Origin: an uncultured Muribaculaceae bacterium
Lineage (GTDB): Bacteria > Bacteroidota > Bacteroidia > Bacteroidales > Muribaculaceae
Direction: 5' to 3'
Length of the DNA: 36,035 bases
Assembly: GCA_910583775.1 (NCBI GenBank)
Contig: CAJTYD010000019.1
Location: forward strand, 1 to 36,035
The translations under genes were made by a program, and so were the position numbers. This document shows positions 16,155 to 23,267 of the stretch, one piece after another. Below the pieces are notes generated by a model. The model was not told the origin of the DNA. It was given only the letters and a program-made list of their open reading frames with translations, and did not search any database. Position 1 is the stretch's first letter. The number at the start of each line of letters is the position of its first letter.

Positions 16155-17025
16155 GAGATTCCGTGATTTCTGCGGCCGGTCGAAGGCATTGACGGCTATC
16201 GCGGGAATCAATATAGCATTGGGCATCTCGCTCTGGATAATATCTCTTTTCACGGGAGAGCAGGGAGCGGGAGCCGCGACGCTACACCGGACTTTCGCCC
16301 TGTCGGGTGATTTCCATACGTTCCTGACGCATCCCTGGACATTGTTCACCTATATGGTGACTCAGTTCTCGCTGCTCCATCTCCTTTTCAACGTCATCTG
16401 GCTTTTCTGGTTCGGCAGGCTCTCTCTTTACGCCCTTGGCGAGCGGCAGCTTCTCTCCCTCTACCTCGGAGGAGGCGTGACCGGCGGAATCGTATATCTG
16501 ATCAGCGGGCTGGCGGGAGCCGTAGCCCCGGGCGCAAGTCTATGCGGCGCTTCGGCCTCGGTGCTTTCGCTGATGGCGGCGGTGGCGCTCACCATCCCCG
16601 ACCACCGCATGAATCTGCTCCTGTTCGGAGAAGTGAAGATGAAATGGCTGTGCCTCGTGTGCATAATCCTTTCATTTGTCGGACTGGGCGGCGCTTCAGG
16701 AACATACGGCGGCCAGCTCGCGCATATCGGCGGGGTGGGATTCGGAGCCGCTTTCGGCATCTTACGGAAATACCGTTCGCAGATCTCCGAAACCATCGAA
16801 GAATGGAATGGAAAGAGAAAAATGTCGCAGAAAAGATCTTCACGAGAGAGAAATGCCGCGGAAGTGATCCGGCAGGCGAAAGGAAGCCTATGCGACCACA
16901 ACCGTCTGGACCAGCTGCTCGACAAGATACGCGTTTCCGGCTATTCCTCCCTGTCGGCAATGGAGAAGAGGGAACTCGACGCCATTTCCCGACGTTTAAG
17001 AGAAAACGACAAAACAAACGAATAA
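16135..17025 (+). CDS. Second rhomboid-family protease with C-terminal cytoplasmic tail
   Basis: A 296-residue rhomboid paralogue of the preceding gene. The serine is S140 in CGASAS and the histidine is H197 in QLAHIGG, so the dyad is present, although the motif is GASA instead of GASG. The HLLFN pair at 82-86 corresponds to the conserved His/Asn. After the membrane part (about 20-210) a basic cytoplasmic tail of about 80 residues follows, ending with a helical domain like that of other Bacteroidetes rhomboids (LDQLLDKIRVSGYSSLSAME). The start is a GTG at 16135, overlapping the first gene by 20 bases and suggesting translational coupling. The two may act together or on related substrates. Confidence 0.88.
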   Translation: MAAAFIERFRDFCGRSKALTAIAGINIALGISLWIISLFTGEQGAGAATLHRTFALSGDFHTFLTHPWTLFTYMVTQFSLLHLLFNVIWLFWFGRLSLYALGERQLLSLYLGGGVTGGIVYLISGLAGAVAPGASLCGASASVLSLMAAVALTIPDHRMNLLLFGEVKMKWLCLVCIILSFVGLGGASGTYGGQLAHIGGVGFGAAFGILRKYRSQISETIEEWNGKRKMSQKRSSRERNAAEVIRQAKGSLCDHNRLDQLLDKIRVSGYSSLSAMEKRELDAISRRLRENDKTNE

Positions 17026-17039
17026 GAACTGATTGAGAG

Positions 17040-18155
17040 ATGTTTCTTCCTGTAGTAAAACCAATTTTCAGGATCGTGGCGAGGATCTTTTCATTCCTTG
17101 TCTTCGCCATCACCGTTCTTGCAGCATACGGAGGCAGGATCAACCCCGAGTATCTTGCCTTCCCCTCCATCCTCGTCCTTGCCCTTCCATATCTGGCCAT
17201 AGCCTCGATGGTGATAACGGCGGCATGGCTATGCGCCGGAAGATACATAACCGCGGCAATCGGAGTCCTCGCCATCGTCGCCGCATGGGGTCCGATCTCC
17301 AACGCGGTGCCCCTGCATTTCTCAAGTAAGCCGGACAACGAAGCAAGGACAATCAAGCTATTGACATACAACATCCTCCATGGCATCGACCAGGAACAGC
17401 CCGAAGGACAGACCGGGAACCGTGCTTTCGAATTCGTGATGAATTCCGGAGCCGACATCGTCTCCCTCCAGGAACTCTATCGTTTTTCCGACTCCGAGAT
17501 TCCGAACTTCACGCAGGAGCTGCGCGACTCTCTCTTCCGCATATATCCTTATCAGGCCGGCAGCAACACCTCCGACCTCAAGGTTCTTTCCAGATTCCCT
17601 GTCAGGCTTGTGAAGGAATACACCCCTTCCGGCAACGGCACCGGACATTTCTCCCTTTATGAGGTAGACACCCCTTCCGGCAAACTGAACTGGATAAACA
17701 TGCATCTTAATTCCTACAACCTTACCGACAAGGAAAGAGGGATCATGAAGGAGATAGCTTCTGTTAAATCAGCGAAGGAGGGGGTCGCCGAAATGAAAGG
17801 ACCGATACGCAGAAAGCTCTCCGACTCGTTCAGGGACAGAGCCGTCGAGGCCAGGGAACTTGCTCTGGTGGTAGAACAACTCGAAGGTCCCGTCATCGTG
17901 AGCGGTGATTTCAACGACGTGCCCGAATCATACGCATACAGGACAGTCCGCTCCGCCGGTCTTGACGACGCCTGCGCCGAAACCACCTTCGGGCCCATGA
18001 TCACCTACAACCGACACGCCTTCTGGTTCCATCTCGACCAGATCTTCTATAAGGGTAACATCAGACCGCTGCGGGTGAAGAAACATTCGATCAGAAGCAG
18101 CGACCACTACCCTCTCACCGCCGAGTTTGAGTTTATCAATAAAGACAACAGATAA
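17040..18155 (+). CDS. Endonuclease/exonuclease/phosphatase-family membrane protein
   Basis: A 371-residue protein with three hydrophobic segments in the first 95 residues and a DNase I-like (EEP) catalytic domain at about 103-365. Landmarks are LLTYNILHG, SLQELYR (metal-binding Glu), NMHLNS, VSGDFNDVP (Asp/Asn pair), HLDQIFYKG and SSDHYPL (catalytic His). EEP proteins hydrolyse phosphodiester bonds in nucleic acids, phosphoinositides or sphingomyelin. With a membrane anchor and a catalytic part likely outside the cytoplasm, the substrate cannot be decided here. It starts 14 bases after the rhomboid gene and is probably in the same operon. Confidence 0.88.
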   Translation: MFLPVVKPIFRIVARIFSFLVFAITVLAAYGGRINPEYLAFPSILVLALPYLAIASMVITAAWLCAGRYITAAIGVLAIVAAWGPISNAVPLHFSSKPDNEARTIKLLTYNILHGIDQEQPEGQTGNRAFEFVMNSGADIVSLQELYRFSDSEIPNFTQELRDSLFRIYPYQAGSNTSDLKVLSRFPVRLVKEYTPSGNGTGHFSLYEVDTPSGKLNWINMHLNSYNLTDKERGIMKEIASVKSAKEGVAEMKGPIRRKLSDSFRDRAVEARELALVVEQLEGPVIVSGDFNDVPESYAYRTVRSAGLDDACAETTFGPMITYNRHAFWFHLDQIFYKGNIRPLRVKKHSIRSSDHYPLTAEFEFINKDNR

Positions 18156-18191
18156 CGACCGAGACAACAAATAACACCCAAATACAGATAC

Positions 18192-20297
18192 ATGAAAAAA
18201 ATCCTTTCATGGGCACTGGGATTAATCCTCCTTGCCCCAACATCAATCGCAATGGCTCAAGACACGCAAAATCCGTTTCTGAAGCCCTACGACACCAAAT
18301 ACGGAATCCCTCCGTTCGATAAGATCAAGGTGTCCGACTTCATCCCGGCGATCAAGGCCGGTATCGCAGAGCAGGACCAGAACCTGTTCAACATCATCAG
18401 AAACCGTGCCGTTCCGGATTTCGACAACACGATTCTCCCTCTCGAGAACGTAAGTCCTATTCTCGACAAGGTTTCGGCAGTGTTCAACCATTATCAGGAA
18501 GCGCTCTCCACTCCTGAATTCGCCGCCATGGCAGAAGAGGCCATTCCCCTTCTGAACGAGGCAGCCAACAAGATCAACCTCGACCAGAACCTCTTCCAGA
18601 GAATTCAGAGCGTATATCAGAACCGCGACAAAATGGGCCTGACCCCCGTTCAGAAGCGTCTGGTGGAGAAATACTACCGTGAGTTCGAGCAGAAGGGAGC
18701 CGCGCTTCCCGAAGACAAAAAGGCCGAGCTTATCAAGGTTAACGACGAGATCTCGAAACTCTTCATCCAGTTCAACAAGAACCTTCTCGCCGCCACCAAC
18801 GAGTTTACAGTGGTAGTCTATGACAAAGCCGATCTCGCCGGGCTTCCCGAGTCTTCGGTAGCGACAGCGGCAGCAGAGGCCAAGAAACGCGGTCTCGACG
18901 GTCTGTGGGTATTCACACCTCACAACCCGAGCCGTCTGCCCGTTCTCCAGTATGCCGATAACCGCGGGCTCCGCGAGGCGATGTATAAAGGTTACACAAC
19001 TCTCGCCTCTTTCGGCAAGAACAGCAACCTCGACATCATCTCCCGGATAGTCACGCTCCGCAATGAAAAGGCCAGGATCATGGGCTTCAACAATTTCGCC
19101 GAAATGATGACTTCGCGCGTAATGGCCAAGACCCCGCAGGCCGCGACCGACCTGCTTCTCTCCGTTTTCGAACCTGCCGTGAAGCGTTCGAAGGAAGAAG
19201 TCAAGGACATGCAGGCATACGTCGATGCCCATGGCGGAGGATTCAAGATCGCTCCCTGGGACTATTACTACTATGCCGGAAAGGTCAAGAATGAGAAATT
19301 CAACCTCAATGAAGCAGACGTACGCCCCTATTTCTCGCTTGAGAACGTGATGAAGGGAATGTTCGACTGCGCCGAGAAGCTCTACGGGATCAAGATGGTT
19401 CCGATGCCCGACGCGCCCAAATATATGGACGAGGTTCAGGTTTTTGACGTTGTAGACTCCAAGACCGGCGAACACGTGGCAGTATGGATGTGCGACTACT
19501 TCCCCCGCGACACCAAGCGTCAGGGCGCATGGATGGAGGAGCTTCAGGGCTCGGGCTATTTCGGCAAGGATGACATCCGCCGTCCCATCGTATATAACGT
19601 CGGCAACTTCACCCGTCCCACCGACGGCGCTCCCGCGCTTCTCACAATCGACGAGGTAGAGACCACTTTCCATGAATTCGGCCACGCCCTGCAGGGAATG
19701 CTTTCGCGCGCTCCCTATAAGTCACTCGCCGGCACCAATGTAGACCGCGACTATGTCGAGATGTGCTCGCAGATAAACGAACACTGGGCTTTCGAGCCGG
19801 AAGTGCTGAAATCATACGCCCGCCATTACAAGACAGGCGAGCCCATTCCCGACGAGCTCGTAAAGAAAATCAACGAATCCTCCAAGTTCAACCAGGGCTT
19901 CGTAACCACCGAGCTTGCAGGGGCCGCTCTTCTCGACCTCAAATACGGACAGACTCCCGAAGTCAAGGATGTCATGGCTTTCGAGAAGAAAGTTGCCGAT
20001 GAAATAGGAATGCCTGCCGAGATCACATATCGTTACCGTTCTCCTTATTTCAAACACATCTTCGGAGACGACGGCTACGCCTCGGGATATTACACATATC
20101 TCTGGGCTCAGGTTCTCGAGGCCGACGCATGGGAGCTTTTCAAGCAGAAAGGCATTTTTGACAAGAAGACCGCCGCTTCGTTCAAGAAAAACATCATGGA
20201 GGCAGGCGATACGGAAGATCCGATGGTTCTTTTCAAAAAATTCCGCGGTCACAATCCTGATTCGAAAGCGCTCCTGCGTCTGCGCGGCTTCGAATAA
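18192..20297 (+). CDS. dcp: M3-family zinc metallopeptidase (peptidyl-dipeptidase Dcp-like)
   Basis: A 701-residue thermolysin-fold metallopeptidase of family M3. The zinc site is HEFGH at 494-498, with the third ligand E523 in YVEMCSQINEHW. M3A enzymes such as Dcp remove dipeptides from the C-terminus of short peptides. A signal peptide ending near residue 23 (SIAMAQ) predicts export to the periplasm. The length and the fold's N-terminal helical part (about 30-240) match. It follows the EEP gene after 36 bases and ends before a perfect hairpin (20388-20420). The choice of Dcp over oligopeptidase A rests on overall resemblance. Confidence 0.92.
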   Translation: MKKILSWALGLILLAPTSIAMAQDTQNPFLKPYDTKYGIPPFDKIKVSDFIPAIKAGIAEQDQNLFNIIRNRAVPDFDNTILPLENVSPILDKVSAVFNHYQEALSTPEFAAMAEEAIPLLNEAANKINLDQNLFQRIQSVYQNRDKMGLTPVQKRLVEKYYREFEQKGAALPEDKKAELIKVNDEISKLFIQFNKNLLAATNEFTVVVYDKADLAGLPESSVATAAAEAKKRGLDGLWVFTPHNPSRLPVLQYADNRGLREAMYKGYTTLASFGKNSNLDIISRIVTLRNEKARIMGFNNFAEMMTSRVMAKTPQAATDLLLSVFEPAVKRSKEEVKDMQAYVDAHGGGFKIAPWDYYYYAGKVKNEKFNLNEADVRPYFSLENVMKGMFDCAEKLYGIKMVPMPDAPKYMDEVQVFDVVDSKTGEHVAVWMCDYFPRDTKRQGAWMEELQGSGYFGKDDIRRPIVYNVGNFTRPTDGAPALLTIDEVETTFHEFGHALQGMLSRAPYKSLAGTNVDRDYVEMCSQINEHWAFEPEVLKSYARHYKTGEPIPDELVKKINESSKFNQGFVTTELAGAALLDLKYGQTPEVKDVMAFEKKVADEIGMPAEITYRYRSPYFKHIFGDDGYASGYYTYLWAQVLEADAWELFKQKGIFDKKTAASFKKNIMEAGDTEDPMVLFKKFRGHNPDSKALLRLRGFE

Positions 20298-20387
20298 TCT
20301 AAAAAATTTAAAAAGTTTCTTAGTCTTCGCATCATCAGATCGATGACAGCGGTGTGACAGCGAAAACGCTGACGTCAAATAATTGTT

Positions 20388-20420
20388 AACGCCGGAATCT
20401 GATTCTCAGATTCCGGCGTT
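20388..20420. terminator. Hairpin terminator after the M3 peptidase, ACGCCGGA-clamp type
   Basis: AACGCCGGAATCTGA pairs perfectly with TCAGATTCCGGCGTT over 15 bp with a 3-base loop. It is followed by TATATA rather than a T run. Repeat element copy B begins 4 bases later. Confidence 0.75.
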
Positions 20421-20424
20421 ATAT

Positions 20425-20611
20425 ATAAGTAGTTGATAAAAATTAATCGATAAATGAGTAGTTGATATCTTGAACTATAAAACTTGATCTTTTTGGTCGC
20501 TTTGGTCTTGTCATTCAGTCGAATATATGTATATTCTCCTTCATTCCGCAACCAAATCGCCTCAAAAATATCTTCGTTTTATATGTTCATTAATTTCCAT
20601 CAACTACTTAT
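20425..20611 (-). repeat. Dispersed element, copy B, inverted relative to copy A
   Basis: The ends are ATAAGTAGTTGAT (20425-20437) and ATCAACTACTTAT (20599-20611), a perfect 13-bp inverted repeat. This is followed inward by AATTAAT pairing. The central hairpin is GAATATA-TG-TATATTC at 20521-20536. Compared with copy A, both terminal arms changed together (AGCTAAG versus AGTTGAT) and the last base pair of the central stem flipped. This copy lies in a gene-free gap just after a terminator. Confidence 0.75.
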
Positions 20612-20634
20612 CACAAAACCGTATATATACGACA

Positions 20635-20662
20635 AAACCGCGGCTCTTGCATACCGCGGTTT
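20635..20662. terminator. Hairpin in the 20.3-21.0 kb gap
   Basis: AAACCGCGG pairs with CCGCGGTTT over 9 bp with a 10-base loop (CTCTTGCATA). On the minus strand it ends in GGTTTTG, a weak T tract. It may end a leftward transcript from the promoter at 20887-20917. Confidence 0.5.
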
Positions 20663-20665
20663 GCG

Positions 20666-20699
20666 AGAAAAGGCCCCGACTCACGTCGAAACCTTTTCT
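20666..20699 (+). terminator. Hairpin terminator with T-rich tail
   Basis: AGAAAAGG pairs with CCTTTTCT over 8 bp. An inner CGAC-TCAC-GTCG hairpin tops it, and TTCTTCG follows on the plus strand. It resembles the terminator at 22857-22893 in stem base and apex. Confidence 0.6.
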
Positions 20700-20880
20700 T
20701 TCTTCGATTAAGGTCAAAATAATAATCAATTACCCTGTTGCTTGCATGCTTTTATATAGAATATATAATTGCCATATTCTATTCCGGAAGAATCCAACTG
20801 TCGGAAATGCCATCAAATCCACATGTTAAGTCAGATTCGCCACCGGTATGTGACGGATTAAAACGTTTCAAATCCGTTAC
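20700..20880 (-). ncRNA. Candidate leftward small RNA or short-peptide transcript
   Basis: The promoter at 20887-20917 would start a leftward transcript near 20880. It would begin with a stem-loop (GTAACGGATT with AATCCGTCAC, 10 bp including one G:U, plus positions 20850-20880) and run to the hairpins at 20699-20666 or 20662-20635, giving roughly 190-245 bases. The only frame I see inside is a 27-codon one beginning MAFPTVGFFRNR, without a ribosome site. I recognise no known RNA family. It rests on the promoter match and the hairpins only. Confidence 0.38.
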
Positions 20881-20886
20881 ACCTTG

Positions 20887-20917
20887 CAAAAGTAGTAAAG
20901 ATGCATTTATCTGCAAA
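20887..20917 (-). promoter_or_regulatory. Consensus promoter pointing into a gene-free gap
   Basis: On the minus strand TTTG (20917-20914) is followed after 19 bases by TACTTTTG (20894-20887), a full consensus. No convincing gene lies downstream on that strand before the M3 peptidase gene. Confidence 0.6.
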
Positions 20918-20980
20918 ATTTTATTAATTGTTTTAAAACATGTTTTGAAATCATAAATTTTTAATAACTTCGCAGACTAT

Positions 20981-21955
20981 ATGTCGTCCAACAAATGTCT
21001 AATGATAATTAATCCCAGATCGGGCACAGCTTCGAAACGGGGTCTGGAATGGTGGGCCACCCGCAGGCTCGCCAAGTCAGGCATTGACCTTGAGACTGTT
21101 GTGACGCAGGCGCCCGGCGACGCCCATCGTCTGGCAAGGCATGCCGCCGATGCAGGATACCTCGGCGTCATCGCCGCCGGAGGCGACGGCACGGTGAATG
21201 AAATCGCCTCTGCCATCCGGGGAACAAAAACAGCTCTCGGCATCGTGCCCTGCGGATCCGGAAACGGGCTGGCGCGTCATCTCGAGCTGACCTCCGATCT
21301 CAACGAAGCTCTCGACGTGATCGGAAGCCGCCATATAGAGGCGTGCGACTGCGGCGAGGCCAACGGTGTCTCCTTTTTCTGCACTTTCGGCTTAGGCTTC
21401 GACGCCGCCGTGAGCGAGAAATTCGCAAGCTCCCGTCGTCGCGGACCGTTGAACTATTTAAAGAGCGTCATCCTCGAATATACCAAATTCAAGCCTGAAG
21501 AATTCGAAATCGAAACCGACAACGGCTATTCTTTCAAATTCAAGGCCTTCATTGTGGCCGTCTGCAACGCCTCGCAATACGGCAACAACGCCTTCATCGC
21601 GCCGAGCGCCTCTATACGCGACGGGCTGCTCGACATAACCGTAGTCCATTCCGGCACTCCTCTCTCCAGAGCGCTTGTGGGAGTCGATCTTTTCACCGGA
21701 CTTATCGAGCGCAACATCCTTATCCAGACCTTACGCGTGAAATCGGCAAAAATCCGCACCACCTCAAACAAAGCCCACGCCGACGGCGAACCTATAACTA
21801 TCAACAACGAGATAAAAGTAGACTGCATCCCCGGCGACCTCCTTATCTTCACCAACGAAAAGAAAACACCCTTCAGGCCCATGATAACGCCGCTGAAATA
21901 TTTCCACCGTGATTTCTGGGCCCGACTGCGCAAATTATTTGAAAAGCACAGTTGA
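20981..21955 (+). CDS. YegS/DagK-family lipid kinase
   Basis: A 324-residue lipid kinase of the diacylglycerol kinase catalytic family. The nucleotide-binding signature is GGDGTVNE at 67-74, followed by GIVPCGSGNGLARHL at about 87-101. The C-terminal beta-sandwich contains DGLLDI and ADGEP. Such enzymes phosphorylate diacylglycerol or related lipids (including sphingoid bases in some Bacteroidetes) using ATP; the lipid is not determined here. The ATG at 20981 lies very close to a weak promoter (TAACTTCG at 20965-20972), so the ATG at 21002 (MIINPRSGT) is a possible alternative start. The gene is followed by the TPR protein, which seems to have its own promoter. Confidence 0.9.
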   Translation: MSSNKCLMIINPRSGTASKRGLEWWATRRLAKSGIDLETVVTQAPGDAHRLARHAADAGYLGVIAAGGDGTVNEIASAIRGTKTALGIVPCGSGNGLARHLELTSDLNEALDVIGSRHIEACDCGEANGVSFFCTFGLGFDAAVSEKFASSRRRGPLNYLKSVILEYTKFKPEEFEIETDNGYSFKFKAFIVAVCNASQYGNNAFIAPSASIRDGLLDITVVHSGTPLSRALVGVDLFTGLIERNILIQTLRVKSAKIRTTSNKAHADGEPITINNEIKVDCIPGDLLIFTNEKKTPFRPMITPLKYFHRDFWARLRKLFEKHS

Positions 21956-21981
21956 AAATTCGATATTTTTTATTAATTTTG
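21952..21981 (+). promoter_or_regulatory. Promoter of the TPR protein gene
   Basis: TTG at 21952-21954 (GTTG instead of TTTG) and TAATTTTG at 21974-21981 are 19 bases apart. The -33 box overlaps the kinase stop codon. Start is near 21988. Confidence 0.6.
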
Positions 21982-22031
21982 CGTGTTAAACGAAATAACT
22001 GCGGGCATCCGCAATAATCATTAAAACAATA

Positions 22032-22715
22032 ATGGCATCTAACAACAAGGAACAGCATCAGGAAAGCGCGATCGAAAAGCTGAATTCTAACATCAGTTCA
22101 TCCGCTGAAAAAATAGCTCAGAACCGCAAGGTCATTTTCTGGGTGATCGGAGGAATCGCGATCGTTGCCGCTTTCATCCTTAGCTACTTTTTCATATACC
22201 GCAATCCTCGCCTGAACAAAGCATTCGAAGCCTACAACCAGGTTGAGATCAACGCAATGGGCAATGATTCAATCGCAGCCGCAGAATATGTCAAGGTAGC
22301 CGACAAATATTCAAGCACAGACGCCGGTAACCTCGCAGCCCTCAGTGCCGCCGAGGCTTACTACAACTCAGGCAAATACACCGAGGCAATCAAATATCTC
22401 GACAAATTCTCGACCTCCGAGGATGTCCTCGAAGCCAACGCACTTGTTCTCAAGGGCGACTGCTATGTCAACATCAAGAAATATGACGACGCCATCAGCG
22501 CTTATAAGAAAGCGATCAGCACAGCCGGCGACAACTCGCAGATAGTGCCCAGAGTTCTTCTGAAATCAGCCAACGTCTACGACGAGCAGAAGAAATACAG
22601 CGATGCTCTCGAATGCTACGAGAAGATCAAAAAGGATTATCCCAACTTCCAGCTTGGGAACGGCACTACCGTCGACGCCTACATCGAGCGTGAAAAAGCC
22701 CGTCTCGGCAAATAA
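22032..22715 (+). CDS. Membrane-anchored tetratricopeptide repeat protein (YfgM-like)
   Basis: A 227-residue protein. A charged N-terminus (about 1-33) is followed by one membrane helix (about 34-55, VIFWVIGGIAIVAAFIL) and a soluble TPR region (about 65-225). The TPR region has repeats such as LAALSAAEAYYNSGKYTEAI, ALVLKGDCYVNIKKYDDAI and VLLKSANVYDEQKKYSDAL. It resembles YfgM-type periplasmic chaperone-adaptor proteins, although the similarity may reflect shared architecture alone. TPR helices would bind protein partners on the far side of the membrane. It has its own promoter and ends in the 22.7-23.9 kb gap, with a terminator at 22857-22893. Confidence 0.87.
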   Translation: MASNNKEQHQESAIEKLNSNISSSAEKIAQNRKVIFWVIGGIAIVAAFILSYFFIYRNPRLNKAFEAYNQVEINAMGNDSIAAAEYVKVADKYSSTDAGNLAALSAAEAYYNSGKYTEAIKYLDKFSTSEDVLEANALVLKGDCYVNIKKYDDAISAYKKAISTAGDNSQIVPRVLLKSANVYDEQKKYSDALECYEKIKKDYPNFQLGNGTTVDAYIEREKARLGK

Positions 22716-22825
22716 AGATTCCCTTACTTCAGACCGGAGCATCGGCATCCGGACTCACTAATGTAATCAGGAACCATAAAAATTGAGACGGACAAAAAAA
22801 CCTTAAACAACCAAGAATCAAATTC

Positions 22826-22857
22826 CATAAAATAATAAAACACTTGCTTATTTTATG
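22826..22857. repeat. AT-rich perfect inverted repeat overlapping the next terminator
   Basis: CATAAAATAA (22826-22835) and TTATTTTATG (22848-22857) pair over 10 bp with a 12-base loop. The last base is also the first base of the terminator stem, so the two hairpins abut. Confidence 0.55.
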
Positions 22858-22893
22858 AAAAGGGGCCACGACTTTCGAGTCAGGGTCCTTTTC
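22857..22893 (+). terminator. Rho-independent terminator after the TPR protein gene
   Basis: GAAAAGG (22857-22863) pairs with CCTTTTC (22887-22893). The upper part holds a GACT-TTCG-AGTC tetraloop hairpin, and TTTTTC follows. This is a good intrinsic terminator, about 140 bases after the TPR gene. Confidence 0.8.
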
Positions 22894-22941
22894 TTTTTCT
22901 CGCCTGCGCGGGATGGGGCCTTTGCCTGCGTCACTAAGTTC

Positions 22942-22977
22942 CCACGGGTCAAATCGGTTTGCCGATTTGACCCGTGG
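22942..22977. repeat. Clamp hairpin 1 (CCACGGGT...ACCCGTGG)
   Basis: A perfect 16-bp stem, CCACGGGTCAAATCGG against CCGATTTGACCCGTGG, with a TTTG loop. It shares its outer 8 bp with the hairpin at 23208-23247, but the inner stem is different. No T tract follows, so it is not a standard terminator. Confidence 0.85.
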
Positions 22978-22987
22978 CTATAATCCG

Positions 22988-23005
22988 CGACCGCTCCAGC
23001 GGTCG
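22988..23005. repeat. CGACCGC/GCGGTCG hairpin, first copy
   Basis: CGACCGCT pairs with AGCGGTCG over 8 bp with a 2-base gap. It lies 10 bases after clamp hairpin 1; the same kind of palindrome follows clamp hairpin 2 at 23268-23284. Confidence 0.75.
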
Positions 23006-23032
23006 ATCTTATTCTCTGATCGTTGGGATATT

Positions 23033-23094
23033 CCCGTAACCAGTATATTTTTACCCGAACCCGTATATTTTTACCCGTAACCAGTATATTTTTA
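23033..23094. repeat. Three tandem 20-21-bp repeats
   Basis: Units at 23033-23053, 23054-23073 and 23074-23094. The first and third are identical (CCCGTAACCAGTATATTTTTA); the second has CCCGAACCC in its first half. There are no spacers, so this is a simple tandem array and not a CRISPR. Confidence 0.8.
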
Positions 23095-23119
23095 GCGGAG
23101 GTGGATTAATGGGAACAAC

Positions 23120-23202
23120 AACGAGGCCCGAGGTTTGACCCTGGCAATGGTCACGGATGGTAGAACGAGGCCCGAGGTTTGACCCTGGCAATGGTCACGG
23201 AT
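23120..23202. repeat. 39-bp direct repeat with a 44-base period
   Basis: A 39-bp unit starting AACGAGGCCCGAGGTTTGA and ending GGTCACGGAT occurs at 23120-23158 and is repeated without visible change at 23164-23202. It contains a small TGACC...GGTCA pairing. The identity points to a recent duplication. Confidence 0.85.
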
Positions 23203-23207
23203 TTTAG

Positions 23208-23247
23208 CCACGGGTGGAGAAAGGCGAATGCCTTTCCCCACCCGTGG
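23208..23247. repeat. Clamp hairpin 2 (CCACGGGT...ACCCGTGG)
   Basis: CCACGGGTGG (23208-23217) pairs with CCACCCGTGG (23238-23247). After one A/C mismatch, GAAAGGC pairs with GCCTTTC around a GAAT loop. The outer 8 bp equal those of clamp hairpin 1; the inner arms are unrelated. Confidence 0.85.
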
Positions 23248-23267
23248 TAGATTAGTGGTGTGAATTA

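Noticed and set aside
20484..20829. Open frames of 75 and 100 codons on the plus strand
   Set aside because: They run through repeat element copy B and two hairpins, with no promoter or ribosome site; copy A has no matching frame.
20821..20880. Cobalamin-type riboswitch suggested by an ACCGGTGGCGAATCTG stretch on the minus strand
   Set aside because: Only a short resemblance to the conserved core; the B12-box and the rest of the fold are missing, and no B12-related gene follows.
20965..20980. Promoter directly before the lipid kinase start
   Set aside because: TAACTTCG has a mismatch in the core, the -33 spacing is 17 and transcription would start only two bases before the ATG. Too weak to list as a feature.
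23033..23202. CRISPR array
   Set aside because: The repeats are tandem without unique spacers of equal length, only two or three units, and no cas gene is near.
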